Shown here: positions 1 through 8,164 of the stretch, piece after piece
Position numbering within the stretch: position 1 is the first letter of the stretch
Layout: each line of letters starts with the position of its first letter
Origin: Paraburkholderia guartelaensis
Lineage (GTDB): Bacteria > Pseudomonadota > Gammaproteobacteria > Burkholderiales > Burkholderiaceae
DNA: 64,000 nt
Direction of reading: 5' to 3'
Assembly (NCBI RefSeq): GCF_004353905.1
Contig: NZ_SMOD01000012.1
Location: 62,001 to 126,000 of the forward strand
Notes under the pieces: model-generated
Database searches by the model: none
What the model saw: the letters and a program-made list of their open reading frames with translations, nothing else
Told to the model about the DNA's origin: nothing
Program-made: the position numbers and the translations under genes

Positions 1-470
1 TCGTGAGCCGGGGCCTTTCGCGCAGCCAGGCCGGCGTCACGCAGATTTTCTTCAACGTGGGCAGCGTGATCGGCGTGCTCGGCATCGGCATGCTGATGGA
101 CCGCGTCAAGCCGGGGCGTGTCGTCGCGGCTGTCTATGCCGGCATCGCAATCTCGTTGTTCATGCTCGCGGGCGCGGGCAACCTGTTCTGGATCTCGGTG
201 TCGGTGCTGCTCGCGGGCATGGGCGTGGTGGGCGCGCAGTCGATGCTCTATGCGCTTTCCGCGACGAGCTACGCCACCGTCATGCGCGGCACCGGCGTGG
301 GCGCGGCGGTGGCGGTGGGTCGCGTAGGGTCGATCGTTGGTCCGCTCGCGGCAGGCCAGTTGCTGGCGGGCGGCGCGAGCGCCACGACGGTGATAGGCGC
401 GAGCGTTCCGGTCACGCTGGTGGCGGCGCTCTCCGCGCTGCTCGCGGTGAGGCGAGCGCGCGAGTCCTGA
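1..470 (+). CDS. MFS transporter, C-terminal part (5'-truncated by window)
   Basis: The frame is open from the first bases of the window to a TGA at 468-470, so the gene starts upstream. About 155 residues are visible. They form several hydrophobic helices with the short charged loop MDRVKPGR between two helices, typical of the inter-helix loops of the major facilitator superfamily, and the chain ends in a charged tail. It is an inner-membrane secondary carrier. It converges on the vanA/vanB-like operon with only 25 bases between the stops, so it may carry a related aromatic acid, but nothing in the visible part fixes the substrate. Confidence 0.85.
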   Translation, partial: VSRGLSRSQAGVTQIFFNVGSVIGVLGIGMLMDRVKPGRVVAAVYAGIAISLFMLAGAGNLFWISVSVLLAGMGVVGAQSMLYALSATSYATVMRGTGVGAAVAVGRVGSIVGPLAAGQLLAGGASATTVIGASVPVTLVAALSALLAVRRARES

Positions 471-495
471 TGTGCAGCGGCGCCGCCGCGCCGTA

Positions 496-1452
496 TCAAA
501 GGTCTAGCACGAGCATGGGCGTGCGCGAGCGCGAGCAGCACGGCAGCAGTTGGTCGTTGGCGGCGCGCTCCTCGTCGGTCAGGTAGAGATCGCGATGGTC
601 CGGCTCGCCGGACAGCACGCGCGTGATGCAGGTGCCGCATACGCCTTGTTCGCATGAGACCGGCACCTCGACGCCGCCCGCGCGTAAAGCTTCGACGATG
701 GTCGTGCCGGCCGGGATGTCGATCACGCGCTGGCAGCTCGCGAGCGTGACCTGGAAGGCGCCGTTGGCGTCGGCGTTCGCGCTTGGGGCTGATTGGCCCG
801 CGCCGAAGTACTCGCGGTGCACGTTCTGCGCGGGCCACCCCGCGCTGGTTGCGGCTCCTAGCACGGCGTCGATGAAGCCCGCGGGGCCACATACGTAGGC
901 ATGCTTACCGTCGTGCGGAGCGCGAAGTACGCGCGCGAGGTCGATGCGTGCATCGGCGCCTTCGCTGTCGAAATAGAAGTGCGTGTGTTCCGCAAAACCC
1001 GCTTCGGCAAGACGCTCGCGAAAGGCGGCGCGCTGTGGGTCGCGAGTGCAGTAGTGCAGTTCGAACGGGCGTCCTTCCTCGCGCAACTGCTCGGCCATGG
1101 CGATGAGCGGCGTGATGCCGATGCCGCCCGCGAGCAGGATGGTTTGCGCGGCTTGCTCGTCCAGCGGGAAATGATTTTTCGGGGTGCTGATTTCCAGGCT
1201 CGTGCCTGCATCGAGCGCGTGCATCGCGACGGAGCCGCCGCGCGATGCCGCGTCGCGCAACACGCCGATGCGGTAGGCGCCGTGATCGGAGGGACGGTTG
1301 CAAAGCGAGTACTGGCGCACGAATCCATCCACATGGACGTCGATGTGAGCGCCCGCTGCGAATGCGGGGAGCGGCGCGCCGTCGGCGCTCGCCAGTTCGA
1401 ACACGCAGATGTCGGTGGCAACGGGAATCTTGCGCAGAAGGGTGACTTTCAT
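496..1452 (-). CDS. vanB: Vanillate-demethylase-type ferredoxin reductase (VanB/PDR family)
   Basis: A 318-residue reductase that would pass electrons from NAD(P)H through FMN and a plant-type [2Fe-2S] centre to the Rieske oxygenase encoded just upstream. The order is a flavin-binding domain (motif RQYSLCN, roughly residues 50-57), an NAD(P)-binding domain (LLAGGIGITPLIAMA, about 105-120), then a C-terminal ferredoxin domain with CEQGVCGTC and a later CC near residue 305 as cluster ligands. This order is characteristic of phthalate dioxygenase reductase/VanB. I start at the ATG at 1450-1452 because it directly precedes the conserved beta strand; a TTG five codons upstream is possible. It lies 64 bases downstream of the oxygenase gene on the same strand and is very likely co-transcribed. 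The real substrate of the pair is not proven, so the symbol marks the family. Confidence 0.88.
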   Translation of the reverse strand: MKVTLLRKIPVATDICVFELASADGAPLPAFAAGAHIDVHVDGFVRQYSLCNRPSDHGAYRIGVLRDAASRGGSVAMHALDAGTSLEISTPKNHFPLDEQAAQTILLAGGIGITPLIAMAEQLREEGRPFELHYCTRDPQRAAFRERLAEAGFAEHTHFYFDSEGADARIDLARVLRAPHDGKHAYVCGPAGFIDAVLGAATSAGWPAQNVHREYFGAGQSAPSANADANGAFQVTLASCQRVIDIPAGTTIVEALRAGGVEVPVSCEQGVCGTCITRVLSGEPDHRDLYLTDEERAANDQLLPCCSRSRTPMLVLDL

Positions 1453-1516
1453 GATGCGTTGGGGCAAGGGAAGGGGAGCGGCCGCGCGGACCCGCGCGAC
1501 CGTGGCTTCGGGCGAA

Positions 1517-2569
1517 TCAGACCGCCGCGGCGGTGGCCGTTGCGTTGCGTTCTGCGGCGATCAGCCGGTCGAGCACGCGGCGAGACTGCACGCCGCCTGC
1601 ATCGATGTTGAGGCTCAGAATGCGGCGTTCGGGCCATGTGAGCAGATTGCGCTGCTGCGATTCGAGCATCTCGAGATCTTCCGAGAAGATCTTGCCCTGG
1701 CCCGCGCGGATCGTTTCGGTGAGCGCGTGATCGTGCGCGGCGAAGTTGCGCGCCATGCCCCAGAAGTACCAGATCGACGTTTCGGTTTCCGGCGTAATGA
1801 AGTCGACGACGATGCTCGATGCCTTGTCGCGCGCATCGGCGTCATATCCGCCCTTGCCCGCGTGCGCCACGCCCACTTCGATCATCACGTGGCTGGGCGG
1901 CGAGAAGTGGCAGATCTGCCAGCGGTCGCAGGGCACGTTATCGGCGAGGCCGTTGCCGCGCAGCGCCGCGGCCCAGAACGGCGGCGGCATGATGTTCTGC
2001 ATGTAGCGGCTGGTGGTGACCACGTCGCCGTTGACCGTGGTCTTGGGCGGTGCTTCCTCGATCTCGGGCTGGCCGATGCTCGAGGCGTGCACGTAGGTCT
2101 CGTGCGTGAGGTCCATGAGGTTGTCGACCATCAGGCGATAGTCGCACTGGATGTGATACAGGCCGCCGCCATACGCCCACGCGGGATTGTCGGCCCATTC
2201 GAGGTGATGGATCTTCGCCGGGTCGGCTTGCTCCGCATCGCCGGGCCACACCCAGATGAAGCCGTAGCGCTCGACCGCGGGATAGTTGCGCACGGACGGA
2301 ATGCCTCCCACGCGCTGGCACGGCATGCTCACGCATTTGCCGCTGGCGCCTACGGTGAGGCCGTGATAGCCGCACACCAGATGCCCCTCGCGCACGCTGC
2401 CGAGCGAGAGCGGCGCGCCGCGATGCGGGCAGAAGTCTTCGAGCGCGGCGACGCCGCCTTCGGCCGTGCGCCAGAACACCATGCGCTCGCCGCAGATTTG
2501 CCGCCCAAGCGGCTTGCCGTCGATTTCATCGGGGGTACACGCGACATACCATGCGTTTTTCAGGAACAT
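1517..2569 (-). CDS. vanA: Rieske aromatic oxygenase, VanA-type O-demethylase alpha subunit
   Basis: A 350-residue single-component Rieske oxygenase. The [2Fe-2S] site is CPHRGAPLS followed by CGYHG (C-x-H ... C-x2-H, residues about 46-68). The mononuclear iron site is in NLMDLTHETYVH (two His, with the bridging Asp nearby). Vanillate O-demethylase removes the methyl group of vanillate to give protocatechuate and formaldehyde; related enzymes act on other methoxybenzoates or on dicamba-like compounds. The start is the ATG at 2567-2569, preceded by GGAGGAGA at good distance; an upstream extension of 23 codons lacks homologous character. The gene is first in an operon with the reductase and is divergent in function, not direction, from the MFS and porin beyond the GntR gene. 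A TGTATACC element lies about 90 bases upstream. Confidence 0.88.
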   Translation of the reverse strand: MFLKNAWYVACTPDEIDGKPLGRQICGERMVFWRTAEGGVAALEDFCPHRGAPLSLGSVREGHLVCGYHGLTVGASGKCVSMPCQRVGGIPSVRNYPAVERYGFIWVWPGDAEQADPAKIHHLEWADNPAWAYGGGLYHIQCDYRLMVDNLMDLTHETYVHASSIGQPEIEEAPPKTTVNGDVVTTSRYMQNIMPPPFWAAALRGNGLADNVPCDRWQICHFSPPSHVMIEVGVAHAGKGGYDADARDKASSIVVDFITPETETSIWYFWGMARNFAAHDHALTETIRAGQGKIFSEDLEMLESQQRNLLTWPERRILSLNIDAGGVQSRRVLDRLIAAERNATATAAAV

Positions 2570-2659
2570 ATGTCTCCTCCAGGGCGTTTGGTTGCGCCTT
2601 CGTTCAGGGTGAGGGACGGCACGCGTGCCGCCGTTCAAATCAAGCCTTTTAGCGAGCCT

Positions 2660-2667
2660 GTATACCG
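2660..2667. promoter_or_regulatory. Possible GntR operator upstream of vanA
   Basis: TGTATACC, one mismatch from the TGTATACA palindrome found in the intergenic region of the adjacent GntR gene. Its position about 90 bases 5' of the vanA start fits control by that regulator. This is a short motif, so confidence is limited. Confidence 0.35.
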
Positions 2668-2674
2668 CGCGCCA

Positions 2675-3445
2675 CTAGCGCGGATTGCGGCGAATGAGGT
2701 TGCCGCCAATCAGCCTCGTCATGGCGCGCTGGTTGTCGAGCACGCGCTTGAGGTTTTGATGGGCGATATGCGAATGCTCGCGCATCAGCGCTTCGGCGCG
2801 CGCGCCTTCGCGGCTCTCGATCGCTTCGAGCACGGCGCGATGCTGGGCTTGCGCGACGATCAGCGTTTCGCGCGCACGCGGGTCGAGCGACTGCACGACG
2901 ACGAACGCGCTGGCCGATGCAAACGGCAACGTCGCGACTTTCTCGATCTGCCGCGCCACGACTTCGCTATCGGAAGCCGCGGCCAGCAGCCGGTGAAAGC
3001 GGCCATTCGCTTCGACATAGCGGGAGAAGGTTTCTTCGCTCAGCTCGCCCACGAGCAGTTCGTCGATCTCGTCGATACAGTCGTGCAGGTCGCGGAACAT
3101 CGAATGGGTGATGCCGCGCTCGGCGGCAAGGCGCGCAGCCAGCCCTTCGAGCGTGCCGCGCAATTCGATCGAGTCGCGTATCTCGTTTTCCGAAAACGAG
3201 CGTACGGCATAGCCGCCGCTCGGAATCGGTTCGAGCAGCCCTTCCTCCTGCAGGCGCATGAGCGCCGCACGCACCGGTGTGCGCGAGACGCCAAGGCGCT
3301 CGACCACGCCCAGTTCGGAAATGCGCTCGCCGGGCGCGAGCTCGCCGCCGAGTATCAGTTCTCGCAGCCCGAGCTGGGCTTTGACGGTCTGCGAAGCGGC
3401 GGAGCCGGCGCGCGTGCTGGCGGGGGTGTCGTCGATGCCGTTCAT
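2675..3445 (-). CDS. GntR family regulator, FCD (FadR) subfamily, probable VanR-type
   Basis: A 256-residue repressor-type protein. The winged helix lies near the N-terminus (about 25-85) with the recognition region LGVSRTPVRAALMRLQEEGLLE, typical of GntR proteins (SRTPVREAL). The C-terminal FCD domain (about 95-230) is all-helical with Asp/His residues that usually bind a metal and a carboxylate ligand. The start is the ATG at 3443-3445; the frame is open another 101 codons upstream but that part covers AT-rich promoter DNA. It sits between vanAB (same strand, downstream) and the divergent MFS gene. In known vanillate loci such a regulator represses vanAB until the aromatic acid is present; that role is inferred here. 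Confidence 0.88.
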   Translation of the reverse strand: MNGIDDTPASTRAGSAASQTVKAQLGLRELILGGELAPGERISELGVVERLGVSRTPVRAALMRLQEEGLLEPIPSGGYAVRSFSENEIRDSIELRGTLEGLAARLAAERGITHSMFRDLHDCIDEIDELLVGELSEETFSRYVEANGRFHRLLAAASDSEVVARQIEKVATLPFASASAFVVVQSLDPRARETLIVAQAQHRAVLEAIESREGARAEALMREHSHIAHQNLKRVLDNQRAMTRLIGGNLIRRNPR

Positions 3446-3510
3446 GCGTAAGAAGGTGGTGAGAAGCGAATGGGGTGCGGCCAGAGACAGCCTGCAGTCT
3501 GTGCCGCGAT

Positions 3511-3613
3511 GTGTACAGATTGTATACAGCGACTTGATAAATTCAATCCAACGTACGCCAAATTCAGGGTAAACGTGGAAAAGTAAGCGGAAAGTAAAGA
3601 GAAATTGTGTACA
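3511..3613. promoter_or_regulatory. GntR operator cluster and divergent promoter region
   Basis: The 285-base gap between the GntR gene and the MFS gene is AT-rich and holds TGTACA at 3512-3517, the perfect palindrome TGTATACA at 3521-3528 and TGTGTACA at 3606-3613. FCD-type GntR proteins often bind TNGTNNNACNA-like palindromes, so these are good autoregulatory operator candidates. Confidence 0.5.
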
Positions 3614-3730
3614 TCGAGGGTCTTTTTTGATTGACATCATTAGGTGAGGTTTCCTACGATCTCGCTCGAAGTTCGATAAACGAAGCGTAGTTCGCAATAC
3701 GAACACGCGAGAAAAATCAAGGAGACAAAC

Positions 3731-5008
3731 GTGACGAGGCATGCCCAATCACACCATCCGCACGAACCACACGATCTGAAAAACGAACGCAGGACGCTGA
3801 TCCTGCTCGCCATCGGCTTCGGTCTGGTCGGGCTCGATCGCTGGATGATCGCGCCGCTCTTTCCCCACATGATGAAAGACCTCAACCTGAGCTACCAGCA
3901 GCTCGGCCAGTTGATCGGCATTCTCAGCATTGCGTGGGGCGTGTTCTCGATCCTCATGGGCCGCCTGTCCGACCGCATCGGCCGGCGCAAGATCATGATC
4001 GCGGCGATGGTGATGTTCTCGCTGCTCTCGAGCTTCTCGGGATTCGCCACCGGCTTCGCGAGCCTGTTGCTCATTCGCGCGCTAATGGGGGTCGCAGAGG
4101 GCGCATTCACGCCGACGAGCGTGGCTTCAGTGGGCGAGGCCTCGCATCCGTCGCGCCGCGGACGCAACCAGGGGCTGCAACTCAGCATGTTCGCGCTGAT
4201 GGGCCTCGGTCTCGCTCCGATCATCGCGACGCAGTTGCTGCGCGTCGTGCCGTCGTGGCACTGGGTGTTCGCGGTTTCCGCCGTGCCGGGTCTCATCGTG
4301 GCCGTGCTGATCGCGACGATGTTGCGCGACGCGCCGCACATCAAGCCGGCGCACGCGGCGGTTTCGCACGCAACGGGCGGCCCGCGCTGGAGCGCGCTCT
4401 TCGGCAGCCGCAACGTCGTGCTCGCCATGCTGGCCACGCTTTGCGCGATGGCCGGCATCTTCGTGATCGGCGCGATGGTGCCCAACTATCTCGTGGACTA
4501 CCTGCACCTCGACACGCCGCAAATGGGCTTCGTCGTGTCGGCTATCGGCTTCGGCGGCTTTCTCGGCGAGTTCGGCCTTGCCAGTCTTTCCGACTTTGCG
4601 GGGCGGCGGCTGACTTCGGTCGTCTCGTTCGCGGGCGCGGCGATTTCGCTCTATGTGTTTGCCCGCATCGGCGCGAACCCGTGGATGCTGTTTGCCGTGC
4701 TGTTCGTCGTTTCGTTCTTCGCGCTTGGCATGCTGGGCGTCCTCACCGGGCCGATCGCGACTGAAGCCGCGCCGGCGGGTCTCGTCGCCTCGGCCATCGG
4801 CATTACTTCGGGTGCCGGCGAGATTTTTGGCGGCGGCATTGCGCCGGCGATTGCCGGTTATGTCGCGCAGCACGACGGCATTCAGTTCACGCTGCAGTTC
4901 GCGCTCGGCGGCCTCATTTGCGGCATTTTCGTTTCGATGTTCCTGATCGAAACCGCTCCGCGCGCGCTGGCACGCCGTTCGGCTCCGGTCGCACTGCAAT
5001 CCGACTGA
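3731..5008 (+). CDS. MFS transporter, aromatic acid/H+ symporter-like
   Basis: A 425-residue carrier with 12 predicted membrane segments. The cytosolic N-terminus is His-rich. The loop between helices 2 and 3 carries GRLSDRIGRRKIMI, the MFS signature, and helix 1 has the conserved Asp of the GLDRWMIAPL segment found in aromatic-acid and hexuronate type carriers. An AAGGAGAC ribosome site precedes the ATG. It is divergent from the GntR gene and followed by a porin, so the pair probably moves the vanAB substrate across the inner and outer membranes. The exact substrate cannot be read from the sequence. Confidence 0.87.
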   Translation: MTRHAQSHHPHEPHDLKNERRTLILLAIGFGLVGLDRWMIAPLFPHMMKDLNLSYQQLGQLIGILSIAWGVFSILMGRLSDRIGRRKIMIAAMVMFSLLSSFSGFATGFASLLLIRALMGVAEGAFTPTSVASVGEASHPSRRGRNQGLQLSMFALMGLGLAPIIATQLLRVVPSWHWVFAVSAVPGLIVAVLIATMLRDAPHIKPAHAAVSHATGGPRWSALFGSRNVVLAMLATLCAMAGIFVIGAMVPNYLVDYLHLDTPQMGFVVSAIGFGGFLGEFGLASLSDFAGRRLTSVVSFAGAAISLYVFARIGANPWMLFAVLFVVSFFALGMLGVLTGPIATEAAPAGLVASAIGITSGAGEIFGGGIAPAIAGYVAQHDGIQFTLQFALGGLICGIFVSMFLIETAPRALARRSAPVALQSD

Positions 5009-5014
5009 TGTTGC

Positions 5015-5040
5015 GGTGACGGCGCCCTGGCGCCGTCACC
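5015..5040 (+). terminator. Hairpin after the MFS gene
   Basis: Perfect 12-base inverted repeat GGTGACGGCGCC / GGCGCCGTCACC with a 2-base centre, 7 bases after the MFS stop. Only a short GTTTCCC follows instead of a T run, so it may be a weak or partial terminator before the porin. Confidence 0.55.
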
Positions 5041-5128
5041 GTTTCCCGAAGTTCGACGATTATTTCAATTAATAAGGTATCCGTAATAAAAGGATGCCAA
5101 CAAAGAGATCAAGGTAAAGGAGACGTCA

Positions 5129-6241
5129 ATGAAGAGCCTCGCACTGTGGTGCACGGCGGTATCGGTGATGGCTTGCGCCCAGGCACATGCGGAAGGCGGC
5201 CCGGCGGGTGACAGCGTGTTGCTGTACGGCATGGTGGACGCGGGCGTGTCGTGGGTCAGCAACCAGGGCGGCCACTCGGTGGTGAAGTTCGACGACGGCA
5301 TTTTCACGCCGAACCTGCTCGGTATCCGCGGCCGCGAAGATCTGGGCGGCGGCTTGCACGCGGTGTTCGATCTCGTCGATCAATTTTCGATGGGGACCGG
5401 CTCGATCATCTCGGGTCAAGGGATTTTCGGGCGCAATGCGTACGTTGGCCTCGACAGCGACCAGTACGGCAGGCTGACGATGGGCAATCAATATGACTTC
5501 ATGACCGATTCACTGTTTTTCGGTCACGACGACGCGGCAATGGAAGTAGGGGGCCTCTACAACTTCCGCGCGGGGCCGTTCGCGAAGATCGCGATTCCGG
5601 GCAACCCGCCCTTCGCGCAGCAATTCGACTGGGACCGCATGGCCGGCGCCACGGTCGAGAACTCGGTCAAGTATCAATCGCCGAAGTTCGGCGGATTCAG
5701 CTTCGGCGGCCTGTACGGCTTTGGCGGCATTCCGGGCGCATTTGGACGCGGCAACACGGTCAGCGCCGGCGCGAATTACACCAACGGCGCGTTCGGCATG
5801 GCGGCGGCCTACACGGAAGCCAAATATGTCGAGACCGGCGAACCCGATGTCGGCATTCGCAACTGGGGCGTGGGTGCGCACTACGACTTCGGCAAGGTCA
5901 TGGCGACGCTGCTGGTGACGACCGTGCGCAACACGTTCAACGGCGGCGCCATTGCCCAGGCCGAGGCTGGCGCGAACTGGCTGCTTGCGCCCGACTGGGC
6001 GATTGCCGCCGACTACATGTACATGAAGGGCAATGCGTATCTCGACAACAATCACGCGCACCAGATCACGGCCATCGTCGATCACTTCCTGTCCAAACGG
6101 ACGGTCGTGTATGCGGAGACCGTGTATCAGCGCACGAACGCCGGGGCTCAGGCGCTGATCAGCGGCGTGCTCGACCCCGACGGTACGTCGAGTGGTCCTA
6201 ATCAGTTCATCGCCCGCGTGGGCGTGCAGACGCGGTTTTGA
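5129..6241 (+). CDS. Gram-negative general porin (OpcP/Porin_4 type)
   Basis: A 370-residue outer-membrane protein. A signal peptide ends near AHA (about residue 20). The mature part begins with SVLLYGMVDAGVSW, the typical first strand of Burkholderia trimeric porins, contains GLDSDQYGRLTMGNQYD of the L3 region, and ends in the aromatic C-terminus VGVQTRF recognised by the BAM machinery. Length is normal for the family (about 350-380). AAGGAGA precedes the ATG. It follows the MFS gene by 120 bases with a hairpin between, so it may be partly co-transcribed and would admit small aromatic acids into the periplasm. Confidence 0.92.
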   Translation: MKSLALWCTAVSVMACAQAHAEGGPAGDSVLLYGMVDAGVSWVSNQGGHSVVKFDDGIFTPNLLGIRGREDLGGGLHAVFDLVDQFSMGTGSIISGQGIFGRNAYVGLDSDQYGRLTMGNQYDFMTDSLFFGHDDAAMEVGGLYNFRAGPFAKIAIPGNPPFAQQFDWDRMAGATVENSVKYQSPKFGGFSFGGLYGFGGIPGAFGRGNTVSAGANYTNGAFGMAAAYTEAKYVETGEPDVGIRNWGVGAHYDFGKVMATLLVTTVRNTFNGGAIAQAEAGANWLLAPDWAIAADYMYMKGNAYLDNNHAHQITAIVDHFLSKRTVVYAETVYQRTNAGAQALISGVLDPDGTSSGPNQFIARVGVQTRF

Positions 6242-6641
6242 ACCGAGGCGCCTGCGAGTGCCTCGCTTGACTTGATGGACCGGTTTTCCGGCAATGCCTC
6301 ACGGGGCGCTTTCCCGGCGCCCTTAGTCTCCTGGCCAGCGACCAGCATAAGCATCTATTCGATGCCTATTTTGTCCCCAGAAAAATATCGTTTATTTTTC
6401 CGGCGCTGAAATGACATAATCACCGCCCCGCGGGCCCGCGCGCGGCAGGCCGCGTCACATTCCATTCATAACCCTTTTGTCGACCCCGCTAATCGCAGGG
6501 CCGCACGCGATTCTTTATTTGATGTTAATTTAAACGTAATTCCCGATTGGCCATTTAAGCGGCGATTTTCCCCATTTTTTGGTGCGAAATTGCCGAACAA
6601 TGGCTTTTATTATTCGCCACACACAAAACAGTCATCGAAAC
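6242..6641. other. 400-base intergenic region, no gene seen
   Basis: AT-rich in its second half (runs around 6390-6410 and 6510-6560) and therefore likely to hold the promoter of the next MFS gene. No conserved open frame, strong terminator or recognisable operator was found on either strand. Confidence 0.5.
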
Positions 6642-7877
6642 ATGAACGACCGTTCTCCCAATCTCGCGCCTGCGCCGCTCGAAGAGACGACACTGCGCCA
6701 GTGGCTGTCAGTCTTTGCCGTGGCGATCAGTGCATTTGCGTTCGTGACGTCCGAGTTCTTGCCGGTCGGTTTGCTCACCGAGATCGCCCGCGACCTCGGC
6801 GTGACGCCAGGCACTGCCGGTCTCATGGTGACGACGCCGGGCGTCATGGCGGCGATCTTCGCCCCGGGCCTGATGATGTTTGCCGGCCGCATGGACCGGC
6901 GGCAGGTATTTCTCCTGCTCACGGCCATGCTGCTCGCGTCGAATATCGTCTCCGCGCTGGCGACGAATTTCGCGTTCATGCTGGTTGGCCGCGCGATGCT
7001 CGGCGCGGCGCTCGGCGGCTTCTGGACGCTCGCGACCGCAGCGGCGGGCCGCCTCGTGCATACGAGCGACGCTCCGCGCGCAACGGCCATCATCCTGACC
7101 GGCGTAACGTTCGCAACGGTGATCGGCGTGCCGCTCGGCACCTTTATCGCGGGTTTCGCGTCGTGGCGCATGTCGTTCTTCGTGACGGGCGGCCTCGTCG
7201 CGCTCGCGCTCGTTGCGCAGGCGTTGCTGGTGCCAACGCTTCCTTCGGCTGCCGCATTGCGTCTTGCCGATTTCGCGACGCTGCTGCGTCGCCCGGATGT
7301 GCGTCTGAGCATGCTGATGGTGGCGCTCGTGTTCGGCGCGCATTTCTCGACGTATACGTTCATCGCGCCGCTGCTTCAGCAGGACTTCTCGATGAGCGCG
7401 ATCACGCTGCTGCTGCTCGCATTCGGCGTGATCGGCTTCTTCTCGAACGCGCTGACTTCAGCGGTCGTTGCCACGCGTCTGAAGTCCGCCGTGGCGACGA
7501 TGACAGCGCTGCTGTTGTGCGCGCTCTCGGCGATGATTCTGCTCGACCACGTGCGAATTGGCGAGATCGCGGCGATGCTGATGTGGGGCGTGGCGTTCGG
7601 CGCGATTCCGCTGTGCTTCTCCGTGTGGATTCAGCGCGGTACGGCCGATCTCGCCGAAGCGGGCTCGGCGATGTTCGTAAGCGTGATCCAGGTGGCGATT
7701 GCGCTTGGCTCGTCGGTGGGCGGCGCGATCGTAGACCGTGCCGGTATACGTGCCGATCTGGTGCTCGGTTGCGCGCTCGCCGTATTCGGACTGGTGACGC
7801 TGCAGCGGCTCGCTGCAATGGAGCGGCCGGCGCGGGTCGCGGCGCTCGAATGCGAATGCAGCCCGTCGCTCGATTGA
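6642..7877 (+). CDS. MFS transporter, DHA1 family (NepI/AraJ-like efflux)
   Basis: A 411-residue, 12-helix major facilitator. VTSEFLPVGLLTEIARDLGV in the first helix and loop, and AGRMDRRQVFLLL between helices 2 and 3, are typical of the drug/H+ antiporter 1 group that includes sugar and purine-nucleoside effluxers. I prefer the ATG at 6642, directly before the charged tail and helix 1; an in-frame ATG at 6600 and a further start at 6579 would add up to 21 residues with little coding character. No clear ribosome site supports any of these. It stands alone between the porin and the solute-binding protein operon, and the exported compound is unknown. Confidence 0.85.
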   Translation: MNDRSPNLAPAPLEETTLRQWLSVFAVAISAFAFVTSEFLPVGLLTEIARDLGVTPGTAGLMVTTPGVMAAIFAPGLMMFAGRMDRRQVFLLLTAMLLASNIVSALATNFAFMLVGRAMLGAALGGFWTLATAAAGRLVHTSDAPRATAIILTGVTFATVIGVPLGTFIAGFASWRMSFFVTGGLVALALVAQALLVPTLPSAAALRLADFATLLRRPDVRLSMLMVALVFGAHFSTYTFIAPLLQQDFSMSAITLLLLAFGVIGFFSNALTSAVVATRLKSAVATMTALLLCALSAMILLDHVRIGEIAAMLMWGVAFGAIPLCFSVWIQRGTADLAEAGSAMFVSVIQVAIALGSSVGGAIVDRAGIRADLVLGCALAVFGLVTLQRLAAMERPARVAALECECSPSLD

Positions 7878-7934
7878 AACGATTGAAATGAAAGCGACGG
7901 AAGGCGGCGAGCCATCGAACTCGCCGCGTCCTGA

Positions 7935-7985
7935 TGCGCTAAACGCGCAATGATCCTCGATGCGCGCTGCGCCACGTTTAGCGCA
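7935..7985. repeat. 11-base inverted repeat, long loop
   Basis: TGCGCTAAACG at 7935-7945 and CGTTTAGCGCA at 7975-7985 are perfect reverse complements 29 bases apart. It lies 58 bases after the MFS stop and upstream of the binding-protein operon. It could be a terminator stem, though no T run follows, or a looped operator. Confidence 0.4.
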
Positions 7986-7994
7986 GCGAACAGT

Positions 7995-8006
7995 GCAAAC
8001 GTTTGC
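7995..8006. promoter_or_regulatory. LacI/PurR-type operator candidate
   Basis: GCAAACGTTTGC is a perfect 12-base palindrome with the central CG step typical of LacI-family operators (PurR-like GCAAACGTTTGC core). It lies about 160 bases before the start of the solute-binding protein and c-di-GMP enzyme operon. No regulator gene is adjacent, so the protein that binds it is unknown. Confidence 0.45.
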
Positions 8007-8164
8007 GAACGCGCACGAGCGTGCATCCACAAACGCTCGCCGATTATCGGATGCCACGCTCACGCGCATGCACCCTCAAGTGACGCTCAGCTTCGGCCGA
8101 TATGCAATGTGGTTCCCCTGCGTTCCGCAGGGTCTGCCACTCCCGAACTGAAAGCGAGCGTTAC

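Noticed and set aside
1409..3451. Plus-strand open frame of 680 codons
   Set aside because: It is antisense to vanA and the GntR gene, whose families are certain; composition is typical of the high-GC shadow frame.
6590..7891. Second plus-strand frame overlapping the MFS gene at 6642-7877
   Set aside because: Arg/Ala-rich +2 shadow without membrane helices; the MFS frame has the family signature.
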